A stretch of DNA of 64,000 bases, from NCBI GenBank assembly GCA_051439375.1, contig JBFRWB010000192.1:26054-90053 (forward strand), read 5' to 3'. This DNA is from JBGTGT01 sp051439375 (lineage in GTDB: Bacteria; Cyanobacteriota; Cyanobacteriia; Cyanobacteriales; Microcystaceae). Position numbers and translations under genes: made by a program. The number at the start of each line of letters is the position of its first letter. The stretch's first letter is position 1. The notes under the pieces were generated by a model. The model did not search any database and was not told the DNA's origin. It worked only from the letters and a program-made list of their open reading frames with translations. Positions 51,303 to 60,230 of the stretch are shown piece by piece.

Positions 51303-52265
51303 GTGATTAAATTTATTCAAAGCAAAATTCTTCCTTCTAAAATTGTCCAATTGGTAATTCAAACCATTATGAAATGGCAACAGGATAATTGTGCAGAAAT
51401 GGGAGCAGCCCTAGCCTACTATTCTCTTTTTTCTCTGTTTCCTACCCTTTTAATTGTATTGAGTATTGTTGGATCTATTTTAGGAACTGAAACAAAAGCG
51501 GTGCAACAAGTATTAACCGTTGCACAAAAGGGACTTCCGGGGGAAGCATTTGAAATTGTTAGAAATACTCTTACCCATCTTAATAGTAGTAGTGTCGGTG
51601 CGGGACTTATTGGGTTTATTATTTTACTCTTTACAGCTAGTCGAATTTTTGGTGCATTAGATCGGTCAGTTGATAAGATTTGGAAAGCAGATAATCCAGC
51701 ATCGGAACAAACTCATGTTGCTCACATCGCTTTAAGTTTTATTTTAGATAAAATATTTGCGTTTGCTTTAGTTCTTAGCACGTCTGCCCTACTGTTTCTT
51801 TCTTTATTATCTAACATTGCTATCCGCATCATTTTAGAGGTTGTCAAACAGTTTGAAAAAGCAATTGTTTGGTTTGATGTTGATAATATTCTTCTCTATA
51901 AAGGATTGCAAACAGGTATTACTTTTTTACTTTTAACAACCGTTGTGATGACGTTATTTAAAATTCTCCCCTCAACTAAGGTAAAATGGGGTGATATTTG
52001 GATAGGCTCAATGATGACAGTGGGTCTTTTTATGTTGCTACAAAGATTAGTCGGCAGTGGAATTGTTAGTATTGGGGAACAGTTTAAAGCCTATGGGGTA
52101 TTGGGAGGTGTAATGGTGCTAATGCTATGGATTTATCTAACGTTTCAGATATTCTTTCTCGGCTGCGAATTTACTTATGTTTATACCTATCTATTCGGTA
52201 GTCGTCGTAATGAAGACTCAGAAGAAGCGTCTTTAATTCGTAAATCTCTTGTCCAAAATCAATGA
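51303..52265 (+). CDS. YihY/virulence factor BrkB family membrane protein
   Basis: Polytopic inner-membrane protein of about 320 residues. The family is of unclear function; it was once wrongly called ribonuclease BN. Membrane segments lie at about 40-62 (AALAYYSLFSLFPTLLIVLS), 95-120 (VGAGLIGFIILLFTASRIFG), 145-175, 205-225 (FLLLTTVVMTLFKILPS), 232-250 and 262-290 (GVLGGVMVLMLWIYLTFQIF). The family signatures ALAYYSLFSLFP and the final WIYLTFQIFFLGCEFTYVY are present. The start is GTG at 51303, directly after the heptamer array; the context offers no better ATG. The 3' end overlaps that of the converging EamA gene by 7 bases. Confidence 0.93.
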   Translation: MIKFIQSKILPSKIVQLVIQTIMKWQQDNCAEMGAALAYYSLFSLFPTLLIVLSIVGSILGTETKAVQQVLTVAQKGLPGEAFEIVRNTLTHLNSSSVGAGLIGFIILLFTASRIFGALDRSVDKIWKADNPASEQTHVAHIALSFILDKIFAFALVLSTSALLFLSLLSNIAIRIILEVVKQFEKAIVWFDVDNILLYKGLQTGITFLLLTTVVMTLFKILPSTKVKWGDIWIGSMMTVGLFMLLQRLVGSGIVSIGEQFKAYGVLGGVMVLMLWIYLTFQIFFLGCEFTYVYTYLFGSRRNEDSEEASLIRKSLVQNQ

Positions 52266-53119
52266 GTTTCCGATGGTGCTTTCCTTAAAATAATTGAGCC
52301 AGCTAAAACAATTAAAACTGCCCCAAAATAGGAGATTGTGTCTAACAACTCATTCCAAAATAACCAGCCTAAAAATGCCCCAAAAGGAACAGAAGTATAA
52401 GTAAAAATCCCCACACTGGAAGCAGGCGCATTTTGATAACCACGAGTTAATGAAACCTGTCCAATTGTTGTTGCTAACCCAACCCCAATTAACATCAAAT
52501 ATTGAGTAATCGTTGGGGTTTGCCATGTCCAAATTAGGGGAATAGCGGAAACAAACAGACCTAAAATGGCAAAATAAGAGACAATTCGCAAAGGTGGTTC
52601 AGTTGAAGAAAGCTTACGAACCGTAATAAAAGAGAACGCAGCCATTAAGCTACTTCCTAAAGCAACTAAACTCGCCCAGTCCCGACTACCATCTGGCCTT
52701 AAAATAAGAATAACCCCTACAAATCCTATGCCACCTGCTACAATAGTTCTTAAAGAAATATTTTCATCCAGCCAAAGAAAAGCAATAAAAGGAATGATTA
52801 AAGGAATGGTAGATTTAATCAACATTAAATCAGCTAAGGGAAGATGAGCTAACGAATAGAAAAAACCATACATTGCCCCTAGTCCAATTCCTGAACGAAG
52901 AAGGTGTAAAGATAAGCGATCAGTGTGTAAAATTGAAGTTCCACTTCTAAGTAATGAAGGGGTTAAAATCATTAACCCAAATAAATTACGAAAAAAGACG
53001 ATAGATTCATTAGGTAATGAAGTGGAAACTGACTTAATAATAGCAGACCCCACAGCAAAACTAACTTCGGAAGCAACAATAAAAAAAGCACCCCGCACAA
53101 TACTTTGATGATTAGACAT
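52259..53119 (-). CDS. EamA-domain (DMT) transporter
   Basis: Drug/metabolite transporter superfamily permease, 286 residues with ten predicted helices in two EamA repeats. The first is VRGAFFIVASEVSFAVGSAI through IPFIAFLWLDENISLRTIVA, the second WASLVALGSSLMAAFSFITV through PFGAFLGWLFWNELLDTISY. The second EamA repeat ends in the typical G..LI..G segment (YFGAVLIVLAGSIILRK). The substrate is unknown. It is the last gene of a likely three-gene minus-strand unit with DUF565 and DUF2470 genes (46- and 27-base gaps). Confidence 0.92.
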   Translation of the reverse strand: MSNHQSIVRGAFFIVASEVSFAVGSAIIKSVSTSLPNESIVFFRNLFGLMILTPSLLRSGTSILHTDRLSLHLLRSGIGLGAMYGFFYSLAHLPLADLMLIKSTIPLIIPFIAFLWLDENISLRTIVAGGIGFVGVILILRPDGSRDWASLVALGSSLMAAFSFITVRKLSSTEPPLRIVSYFAILGLFVSAIPLIWTWQTPTITQYLMLIGVGLATTIGQVSLTRGYQNAPASSVGIFTYTSVPFGAFLGWLFWNELLDTISYFGAVLIVLAGSIILRKAPSETH

Positions 53120-53165
53120 GAGTTAAGTATTCATAAAATCAGAAATTCGTTGCATTCTCAAAGGT

Positions 53166-53501
53166 TTAAGATCCCAATTTAAAGGCTTCTAAATAGAGAC
53201 TATAAGCGATACCAATTTTAAAGACATTTAAGACATCTATCCATAAAGCATTTGGTCGTTTTTGAGGGGGAAAACGATATACCCATCGACTGACAACTTC
53301 AGTAAAAATTAAGATAATCGCTGCAACAACCACATCCCATTGTGCTGCTTGTCCAACCGTCGTTGAAACCGCTTCCCCAATAAAAATACCAAAAAATAAG
53401 CTCAATAATATCAAAGAAATTCGTCGCCAAGGATTAGAAAAAAACTGGTTTGCTTGTCGCAAGGAATCATCAACTAAGGTATTTAAACGAGTTCTTTGCA
53501 T
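53166..53501 (-). CDS. Ycf20-like protein (DUF565)
   Basis: Conserved cyanobacterial and plastid protein (Ycf20 in algae), associated in plants with photoprotection but without a defined biochemical role. The 111 residues begin MQRTRLNTLVDDSLRQANQF, contain two membrane segments (ISLILLSLFFGIFIGEA at about 28-44 and WDVVVAAIILIFTEVVSRWV at about 54-73) and end with NVFKIGIAYSLYLEAFKLGS, which is the family signature. Upstream neighbour on the same strand is the DUF2470 gene. Confidence 0.9.
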   Translation of the reverse strand: MQRTRLNTLVDDSLRQANQFFSNPWRRISLILLSLFFGIFIGEAVSTTVGQAAQWDVVVAAIILIFTEVVSRWVYRFPPQKRPNALWIDVLNVFKIGIAYSLYLEAFKLGS

Positions 53502-53528
53502 GGCTAATAATGTTAGGATTGTTTAGGA

Positions 53529-53813
53529 TTATTTAAGAGAAAGACGGGCTTGTTTAACCATGGTAATGAGGGTATGATGAGCATCTTCTGCATCTTTTAG
53601 AGGATGATCAAAGGTTACTCTTAGGGTAGGATCATTAGTCCCAGACTTAACATTTAAGTCCATTCCTAACGAGTCAATTGATAACATTTGTGCTTGAGTT
53701 ACATTCTCTGCGTTACCAAACACTTGAGCGTATAAAAGAACTGCATCTGCGTGATCTTCGTTCATGTGTTGACAAATGCGATCGCTAATTTCTGGGGTAA
53801 TAGAATCTGTCAT
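53529..53813 (-). CDS. DUF2470 domain protein, 94 aa
   Basis: Small stand-alone DUF2470 domain. ISDRICQHMNEDHADAVLLY near residues 9-28 is the family signature; the same domain occurs at the C-terminus of haem-utilisation flavoproteins and in plant haem-oxygenase-associated proteins, so a role near tetrapyrrole binding is possible but not shown here. The start lies 87 bases from the divergent MscS gene's ATG. It is probably the first gene of a unit with ycf20 and the EamA gene. Confidence 0.9.
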   Translation of the reverse strand: MTDSITPEISDRICQHMNEDHADAVLLYAQVFGNAENVTQAQMLSIDSLGMDLNVKSGTNDPTLRVTFDHPLKDAEDAHHTLITMVKQARLSLK

Positions 53814-53900
53814 AACTTAAAAGAAATAAAAAGAGGCGTTAAGATAATTGTATCCTTTAACATTATTACTCAATATCATATCACTACTTCTACTCAGATA

Positions 53901-55445
53901 ATGGCAATGGGCAAATTTATCAGCAAAAAAAGCATTTTAATTGTACTTGCGTTTATCTTAACTTTAACGTTCATCCTTTTACCTGCGATCGCACAACCTT
54001 CGGAATCGGAAACGGCTGATGTGGTGTTAGACGGAAGACAACTCTTTAAAATTAGTAGTGCAGAAGCCTTTTCTGCGCAACAACGGGCTGATTGGATTAC
54101 TTTTCAACTGCAACAAGTGGTTAAATCCCAAAAGTTTCCCCGCATTGCTATTCAGGAACGCAATCAGCTTCCTGCTATCATTGTTAATGATCGCTATTTA
54201 TTCACTATTACTAAACGAGATATTCAGCAAGACAATACGGTTACCGAACAAGCAGAAATTTGGTCACAACTGATTCGTCAGAGGATATTACAAGCCCAAC
54301 AGGAAAGGAGTTTTCGCTTTCTTTGGCGGGCCTCTTTGGGTGTCATACTGGTTTTATTTGTAGCGATTGGTCTTCATTGGGGGTTCAGTCGGTTATTTAA
54401 GCGTCTGTTGGTTACACTGCCCCGATTATTAAGACTAGAGCAAAATTCAGAGGATTCAACCCGAAAAACACTTACATTTGCCCTTCGCTTTTTGCTTTGG
54501 CTTATACAATTGGCATTATGGGTAATCTTTGCGTTTTGGGCGACCAATTTATTTCCCTTAACCCGCAATTGGAGTTATCGTATTCGGGTTAGTTTGGTGA
54601 GAACGTTTATTGAACCTTTAGTTACGGTTGGGACAAAGGCCTATTCTATTCTCGATTTTTTCATCCTGATGGGTTTATTGTTCGGTTTATTTATCTTTGC
54701 GAATACTGTTACTAATCTTTTAAAGATAAGAGTCTTACGAATTAGTAATATTGAAAGAGGAATTCAAGAAGCGATCGCAATTGTTTCTAAATACATTTTT
54801 TTATCCATCGGAACGATTGTCATTTTGCAAGTTTGGGGCTTAGATTTGAGTTCTTTAACCTTAATTGCCAGTGCGTTAGGGGTGGGAATTGGTTTCGGGT
54901 TTCAAGATATTATTAAAAATTTTACCAGTGGTTTTGTGTTAATTTTTGAGCGATCAGTTCAAGTAGGCGATTTTATTCAAATTGGAGATTTAATGGGAAC
55001 AGTCGAACACATAGGTGCAAGAAGTACGGAAGTTAGGACGCTTGATCAAGTCTCCATTATCGTACCCAATTCTCGATTTTTAGTGAATGAGGTAATTAAT
55101 TGGAGTCACCGTAATCCTGTTTCTCGAATTCATTTACCTGTTCGAGTGGCTTATGAATCGGATATTAACGATGTTAAAACTGCTTTATTAGACGCTACCA
55201 AGGATTATCCACAGATTTTAACAACACCTATTCCTAAAGTCGTCTTTAAAGGATTTGGTGATAGTAGTCTGGATTTTGTGCTATTGGTTTGGATTGCAGA
55301 TCCGAGTAAGCAACCTTTGGTTAAAAGCGATCTTTATTTTCGCCTTGAAGCATCTCTGCGACGACATAGTATCGAGATTCCTTTTCCTCAAAGAGATTTA
55401 CATATTCGTTCAAGTTCATTTTTATCAGTTAATAATAAAGAGTGA
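53901..55445 (+). CDS. Small-conductance mechanosensitive channel family protein
   Basis: MscS-family channel, 514 residues from the ATG at 53901; a longer frame from 53751 runs antisense through the DUF2470 gene and is rejected. A signal-like segment lies at about 8-35 (SILIVLAFILTLTFILLPAI...AQ), then a periplasmic domain of about 100 residues. Helices follow at about 137-160, 195-215, 250-270 and 290-315. The pore-lining helix and beta domain are seen as LTLIASALGVGIGFGFQDII near 320-339, FTSGFVLIFERSVQVGDFIQ, and the VSIIVPNSRFLVNEVINWSH segment. The extra N-terminal domain makes it longer than E. coli MscS. Confidence 0.92.
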   Translation: MAMGKFISKKSILIVLAFILTLTFILLPAIAQPSESETADVVLDGRQLFKISSAEAFSAQQRADWITFQLQQVVKSQKFPRIAIQERNQLPAIIVNDRYLFTITKRDIQQDNTVTEQAEIWSQLIRQRILQAQQERSFRFLWRASLGVILVLFVAIGLHWGFSRLFKRLLVTLPRLLRLEQNSEDSTRKTLTFALRFLLWLIQLALWVIFAFWATNLFPLTRNWSYRIRVSLVRTFIEPLVTVGTKAYSILDFFILMGLLFGLFIFANTVTNLLKIRVLRISNIERGIQEAIAIVSKYIFLSIGTIVILQVWGLDLSSLTLIASALGVGIGFGFQDIIKNFTSGFVLIFERSVQVGDFIQIGDLMGTVEHIGARSTEVRTLDQVSIIVPNSRFLVNEVINWSHRNPVSRIHLPVRVAYESDINDVKTALLDATKDYPQILTTPIPKVVFKGFGDSSLDFVLLVWIADPSKQPLVKSDLYFRLEASLRRHSIEIPFPQRDLHIRSSSFLSVNNKE

Positions 55446-55531
55446 GTTTTTTTGTCATAAGAATTTATCCTTTTTAGTGATTTCGATTAATCTGGATCAC
55501 TATACTTTACTTTTATAACAGGATAGGAACA

Positions 55532-56803
55532 TTAATCGGTTTCTCTAGAAAATAAACGAGGGAGAAAAATTCCTGTAAATGCGCCAATTAAGGCTAATAA
55601 TGCGTTAACTGCTTCTTGGGAGAGATATTTGGATAGGAGACTGGGTTTTAAGGTTTCGACGGGAAATTGCTTGTATAAACCCACTGCAATTCCTCGACTT
55701 TCTCCAGAGATAAAAGTCTGTAACCCTTGGGGGGAATTAGGATGAATTTGTAGGGAACGAAGTTTTCTAATACCGGGGTTTGGTTGATTGACTATAAGAA
55801 ATTGCTTTTCTTGTAGTTCTAGTTTTTTATTGGCTAATCTGACTTCTCCTTTTAAAATAGTTGAGTTAATAATCTCATCGCTTGCTTTTTCTATGGTATC
55901 AAATTCTTGAAAGCTAACATTCTTTACATCAATATCGCCTCGAAACCAATTTATAGTTTTCTTATTATCGATAGGAGTTGTGGTAATCTGAATCTTAGCA
56001 ACATCGTTTAAGGTTAAGATTTTTTCACTACTTTCTGCATCAGGAATAAATTGTAATTCTATTTCTTGATCTTGATTAGTGTTTGTGTTTAATTGAGGAA
56101 GATTAACTTGATCTAATCTTAAGGTAAAAGGTTGTTGAGTTAAGATTAAGGTTAGATTAGCAATCTTTTGGGGTTTTGCTGATTGATAATAGTCTATTAC
56201 TCCACAGGTATTTGCAGATTGAGAAGAAGAGATTAAACAAAAGGAAAGTTGATGGTTAGGAAAGTTATGGGTAAGCTGGTTAATACTAATCTGAGGTTGA
56301 ATATCTAATGATAAAAGAGAAAGATTAGGTTGTTCAGAGGTAAGAATAAAACGACTATCAGGTTGGTTAAAGTCTAGCTTAAGCTGTTTAATATTATTGA
56401 GTTTTTGATTTATAGTGTTATCATCACTGGTAAATTGTCCTGTTAAGATTAAGGGTTGTGGTTGAATTCCTTGAATGTCAAGGGTTGTGATGTTATCAAT
56501 GATATTTAAAAAGCGTCTATCACTACTCCCGTTGTAAGTAAAACTCATTTCTTTAACAATTAGATTTCCTTCAAAAATGTAACTCCCTTTTAAGATAAAG
56601 TTACTGAATAAAACTCCTACCCAGAGAATAATTAATATAACAGCAGTGATTCTATCTCGGTTATTTAGTTTACTGATAAGATCCCAGAATAAAGAGAAGA
56701 TTAATTTTAATAATCCTAAAATTGATTTAATTATACTTTTTCCCCATTTCCCTAAATGGCGATATAATCTTGAGCCAGAATTATGCTGAGGATTTTGATT
56801 CAT
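55532..56803 (-). CDS. Unrecognised membrane-anchored protein, 423 aa
   Basis: No family recognised. A basic N-terminus with two hydrophobic segments (SIIKSILGLLKLIFSLFWDL at about 24-43 and ITAVILIILWVGVLFSNFIL at about 53-72) is followed by a beta-rich region of about 320 residues with many Asn, Gln and Thr (LDIQGIQPQPLILTGQFTSD). A C-terminal membrane segment (AVNALLALIGAFTGIFLP at about 400-417) comes just before the end. The bulk is likely periplasmic and anchored at both ends. It lies downstream of another secreted-protein gene on the same strand. Confidence 0.72.
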   Translation of the reverse strand: MNQNPQHNSGSRLYRHLGKWGKSIIKSILGLLKLIFSLFWDLISKLNNRDRITAVILIILWVGVLFSNFILKGSYIFEGNLIVKEMSFTYNGSSDRRFLNIIDNITTLDIQGIQPQPLILTGQFTSDDNTINQKLNNIKQLKLDFNQPDSRFILTSEQPNLSLLSLDIQPQISINQLTHNFPNHQLSFCLISSSQSANTCGVIDYYQSAKPQKIANLTLILTQQPFTLRLDQVNLPQLNTNTNQDQEIELQFIPDAESSEKILTLNDVAKIQITTTPIDNKKTINWFRGDIDVKNVSFQEFDTIEKASDEIINSTILKGEVRLANKKLELQEKQFLIVNQPNPGIRKLRSLQIHPNSPQGLQTFISGESRGIAVGLYKQFPVETLKPSLLSKYLSQEAVNALLALIGAFTGIFLPRLFSRETD

Positions 56804-56946
56804 AAATTCGTTTTCAATCTGCTAAGAGATGCTAAATATCTAAATCAAGTGCAAACAATTAAACTGTCTATTTTTTACCTTCCTTAGATAATTAATCTTA
56901 ATGTTAAAGGATAAGATAGTAATTTGAGCAAAGATTTTACTAATTT

Positions 56947-57666
56947 TTACAACCAATTGGGATTATGTTCGAGATAAAAGGAACGCTCTCTCCCATTATT
57001 ATCCTTTAAATATAACTCATATCGTCCTTGAGAGGCATTTCCAGATTCCCACGTAAATTTAATTTGTCCTTCTTTGGGGATTCTTTTAGGGGTTAGGTTA
57101 CTGGAAACAGTTTGTCCGTTGCGTCGCAATTCAACAATGGGAAAGGATCTTTGTTGTGAACTAAAAATAACAATATTATAGCTATTGATGGGTTTACCTA
57201 AGATAACGGGATAATAAACTTCCCTAGAGTTACGGTTAAGGGTAGCAGTAGCGAGTAAACTTTTAAGGGGAATTTTTGCTTTTTCTAAGACGGGTTTGGT
57301 TTTGAGATCAAAGGTAAAGTAAGTATTACTATTATTAGTATCAAGTTTAAGTTGATCTAAGCGATAGTTTTTAACATAAGATTGAATAATAACATTAGGA
57401 GAATCATTGGAAGTTTTAGGAATGCGAATATTAAGCATTTCAGGGTAGTCTTTGGGTTGCCCAATAGAATAAGAAATTAAACTAAAGGTGGTACTAATCG
57501 GACGAGGATTTGTTCCCTCACAGCGATTATCATCACGACGTTGATAAGCAACAGAAGAAGGGTTTCCTTTCGGACAGGTTTGTGCATTAAGGGAAGCGTA
57601 ATTAAGCAGAGAAAGGGTTAAAGCTATTAAGAAAATGGGGATAAAAAGTTGTGTAAGTTTTTTCAT
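56947..57666 (-). CDS. Unrecognised secreted protein, 239 aa
   Basis: A cleavable signal peptide is clear: MKKLTQLFIPIFLIALTLSL ... LNAQ, cleavage probably after residue 29. The mature part has an initial short Cys pair (TCPKG...NRCEG) and is otherwise beta-rich, ending GRYELYLKDNNGRERSFYLE followed by HNPNWL. It is probably periplasmic. It is 143 bases upstream of the 423-aa gene on the same strand. I cannot name a family. Confidence 0.72.
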   Translation of the reverse strand: MKKLTQLFIPIFLIALTLSLLNYASLNAQTCPKGNPSSVAYQRRDDNRCEGTNPRPISTTFSLISYSIGQPKDYPEMLNIRIPKTSNDSPNVIIQSYVKNYRLDQLKLDTNNSNTYFTFDLKTKPVLEKAKIPLKSLLATATLNRNSREVYYPVILGKPINSYNIVIFSSQQRSFPIVELRRNGQTVSSNLTPKRIPKEGQIKFTWESGNASQGRYELYLKDNNGRERSFYLEHNPNWL

Positions 57667-57901
57667 TTTTATAAAGATATTGAATAGGAGAAGTATCTAG
57701 AATCAGATTAGGCATTTTCTAAGCACTCTAACAATTCCTTTTGAGTTAAGTTAAAGGTTGTATAGAGTTTTATCTAAGGTTTTTATATATTAACAGATAA
57801 TTAAGCAAAGTTGTAAGTTCTTTCTATCTTCCCCTACTTCCTTTAATAAATCTCAGGTTTACTGTATAATTTATCATGAGTTTTTCCCAAGAGGGCTTTT
57901 A

Positions 57902-58105
57902 ATGTTAGACACAGATATTGTTAATTCAGAGCAACCTAAAACCTTGTTACCTTCTTTACAAGAAATTGCTAAACTTCCCCTATCAGAAAGACACAAGCTA
58001 TTACATCCTCTGATTCAAGAAATTGCTGATGAAGTTAATAATGATCCTGAACTAAATTTATTTTCTGAAATAGAAGGAGACGGATTAGAAGAAGATGACG
58101 ATTAA
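57902..58105 (+). CDS. Small acidic protein, probable antitoxin of the broken PemK gene, 67 aa
   Basis: Short acidic protein with SLQEIAKLPLSERHKLLHPL followed by IQEIADEVNNDPEL and an Asp/Glu tail (EGDGLEEDDD). The gene overlaps the PemK fragment by 11 bases, the usual arrangement of antitoxin then toxin. The helical, acidic character and position suggest an antitoxin; no DNA-binding domain is obvious in it. Confidence 0.6.
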   Translation: MLDTDIVNSEQPKTLLPSLQEIAKLPLSERHKLLHPLIQEIADEVNNDPELNLFSEIEGDGLEEDDD

Positions 58106-58235
58106 TCCCCAAAGAGGCGAAATATGGCTAGTGAATCTCGATTCAACGATTGGACAAGAAATTAGAAAAAAACGCCTGACAACTTGGCAGAATAAATTTA
58201 TTAAGGGTAAGGATAAAGGGAAGGAAGCGACGCAT
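58095..58235 (+). pseudogene. PemK/MazF-type toxin, truncated after about 27 codons
   Basis: MTINPQRGEIWLVNLDSTIG followed by QEIRKKR is the N-terminus of a PemK/MazF endoribonuclease (normally about 110 residues). After this the frame runs into unrelated sequence that includes a 34-bp copy of the start of the downstream protease gene (58203-58236), and the catalytic parts are missing. The gene is broken. Confidence 0.8.
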
Positions 58236-58236
58236 T
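58203..58236. repeat. 34-bp direct repeat, left copy
   Basis: Identical to 59989-60022 in the same orientation. The right copy contains the first codons of the TPR-trypsin gene, which is bracketed by the two. Confidence 0.9.
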
Positions 58237-58330
58237 ATTGTCTGAATCAGGATTTACAGAATTTAAGGATTTTCAGGATTTTCTCAATTATAAATTTACT
58301 TCCGACTTCCGACTTCAAACTTCCGACTTC
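58237..58330. repeat. Short tandem-like repeats downstream of the protease gene
   Basis: TCAGGATTTACAGAATTTAA and TTTTCAGGATTTTC-type sequence is followed by CTTCCGA/CTTCAAA heptamer units (58302-58330). Related GAAGTCGGAAGT-type units occur at 8055-8090. It reaches the stop codon of the protease gene. Confidence 0.55.
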
Positions 58331-60021
58331 TAATATCCCCATTCCTTTAGTTTTTCCATAATAATATCAATACGATAGGCTAACCCTACACCACCCGTTG
58401 CAGGAGTATCTGCAATAATAGGGGTGGGAACATTAGGATCTGCTGCTACATCATTTCTAGTATAAAGACTTACCATCATGGCGATAATTTCGCCTTTTTC
58501 GTTGATAACGGGTCCCCCAGAGTTTCCTTGTGCGACGGTTGCATCAAGGGAAATTTCAGGGCTATCTGGCTCATAACTGATAGCTGCAACTGTTCCTCTA
58601 ACTGCTACCCAAGGGTTAGTGACAGTAACAGGATGACCGATAATGATAACAATGCTATTAAGGCGAATTTTACCTACTTTGGGAGTAAGGGGTTTAATAT
58701 CGTCAGGAATTCCTGTGACTTTGATCACCGCAAGATCCAAACTCTCATTTTGAGAGGTCATTTTCTCAAGGGTAGCAGGATAACGGGGACGCTGTTTGCG
58801 AGATAATTCGCTATAAAATTCGACTTCTATACTGTCTATATCGCTTAATACATGGCGATTGGTTACAATCCATACAGTGTCACCTTCTCGCTTCATCACC
58901 CATCCTGCGCCAGTCTTATCGTTTTCTGAAACTATAATGTGTGCAGTGGAACGTAAATAGGGGACAAGGGGTTCTTCGTTTATACTGGGGAGATATTGGC
59001 GATCATCGATGGGAATGGGGGAATTAGGTGCGGTTTTTAGTGCGAGGAGTCTTTCTGCTTCTTTAAGGTTATTTTGTGCAATGGTATAGTTAGGATCAAT
59101 TGCAAGAGCTTTTTTGTAGTTTTCAATGGCTTCCTCTAATTTTTCCTGATGAAAAAGTAGCGTATTTCCTAAACCAACATAAGCGTGAGCATGAGCATCA
59201 TCAGGGTTAAGTTGAATCGCTTGACGGTAACTTTCTATTGCTTCTTCATATTTCCCTTGTTCATCTAACACCACTCCCAACGCAGTGTAAGCAAAGGAGT
59301 TATCAGGATTAAGTTGAATTGCTATACGAACATTTTTGATCGCTTCCTCTAATCTTCCTTCTGGAAAATACACCTTAAGTCCTAGATTGATATAAGTACT
59401 AGCATCGTAAGGGTTAAGTTGAATGGCTTTACGGTAACTTTCTATCGCTTCTTCTAATTTTCCTTGATAATATAGCGCATTTCCCAGATTCTGGTAAGCA
59501 AGGACATGAGTAGAAACAGGAATTCCTTGTTGATTAGTCCCTTGTTGATTAGGTAAGCTTAAGACCATTTGATAATTTGTGATCGCTTCTTCATATTTTC
59601 CTTGAGCGGACAGTGCATCTCCAAGATTCTGGTAAGCATAAGTGTAATAGGGATTAAGTTGAATCGCTATACGGAAACTTATGGTCGCTTCCTCTAATTT
59701 TCCTTGTTTTCTCAGCGTATTTCCCAGATTGTAGTAAGCAGTGGCAGAATTAGGGTTAAGTTGAATCGCTATACGGAAACTTATAGTCGCTTCCTCTAAT
59801 TTTCCTTGATAATATAGCGCAATTCCCAGATTGTTGTAAGCATCAGCAGCATTAGGCTCAATTTCAATCACTCTCCTAAAAATAAGCTCTGCTTTGGTAT
59901 AGTTTCCTGCTGCTTGTGCGGTATTTCCTTGTTGAAAAAGTTGGTTAACGGTTTGCGTCAAACCTATTTGTGGTGTGACGATGAGGGAAAGGGTAAGGAT
60001 AAAGGGAAGGAAGCGACGCAT
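58330..60021 (-). CDS. TPR-repeat protein with C-terminal trypsin-like serine protease domain
   Basis: Secreted or periplasmic two-part protein, 563 residues. Signal peptide: residues 1-22 (MRRFLPFILTLSLIV...LTQ). About nine tetratricopeptide repeats span 25-320, several nearly identical (EEATISFRIAIQLNP twice, EEAIESYRKAIQLNP and ...QAIQLNP). The protease domain has an intact catalytic triad: His390 (IVTNRHVLSD), Asp429 (NESLDLAVIK) and Ser501 (AQGNSGGPVI). It resembles HtrA/trypsin-type domains without a PDZ. The repeats probably bind protein partners. It is flanked by a 34-bp direct repeat and follows the truncated toxin region. Confidence 0.9.
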   Translation of the reverse strand: MRRFLPFILTLSLIVTPQIGLTQTVNQLFQQGNTAQAAGNYTKAELIFRRVIEIEPNAADAYNNLGIALYYQGKLEEATISFRIAIQLNPNSATAYYNLGNTLRKQGKLEEATISFRIAIQLNPYYTYAYQNLGDALSAQGKYEEAITNYQMVLSLPNQQGTNQQGIPVSTHVLAYQNLGNALYYQGKLEEAIESYRKAIQLNPYDASTYINLGLKVYFPEGRLEEAIKNVRIAIQLNPDNSFAYTALGVVLDEQGKYEEAIESYRQAIQLNPDDAHAHAYVGLGNTLLFHQEKLEEAIENYKKALAIDPNYTIAQNNLKEAERLLALKTAPNSPIPIDDRQYLPSINEEPLVPYLRSTAHIIVSENDKTGAGWVMKREGDTVWIVTNRHVLSDIDSIEVEFYSELSRKQRPRYPATLEKMTSQNESLDLAVIKVTGIPDDIKPLTPKVGKIRLNSIVIIIGHPVTVTNPWVAVRGTVAAISYEPDSPEISLDATVAQGNSGGPVINEKGEIIAMMVSLYTRNDVAADPNVPTPIIADTPATGGVGLAYRIDIIMEKLKEWGY

Positions 60022-60022
60022 T
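59989..60022. repeat. 34-bp direct repeat, right copy
   Basis: Covers the first 11 codons of the protease gene (minus strand) and one base beyond the start codon; identical to 58203-58236. Confidence 0.9.
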
Positions 60023-60149
60023 CTAAATTATGAATTATAAATTATGAAAAGCATAGAGAATAGGTCATTGCGAGGGGGTGGAAACATCGATTAATTTGGT
60101 TTTAGCGCAATTATAGCGTTTCCAGCCTCATGAGGTACACCATAAGTAT

Positions 60150-60186
60150 CTTAACACCTGCCTCCTGTCCCCTGCCTTCTGCCTCA
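60150..60186. repeat. Short heptamer-like tract (CCTGCCT units)
   Basis: Four to five units of CCTGCCT / CCTGTCC / TCTGCCT in the intergenic region between the protease and DUF1330 genes, of the same type as the other short tandem repeats here but with a different unit. Confidence 0.5.
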
Positions 60187-60230
60187 AAGCCTTAACCCAA
60201 AAAATCCAGTCAGGGATTACTTTTTAATTT

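Noticed and set aside
53751..53900. N-terminal extension of the MscS-type gene
   Set aside because: It runs antisense through the DUF2470 gene; the ATG at 53901 gives a normal signal segment.
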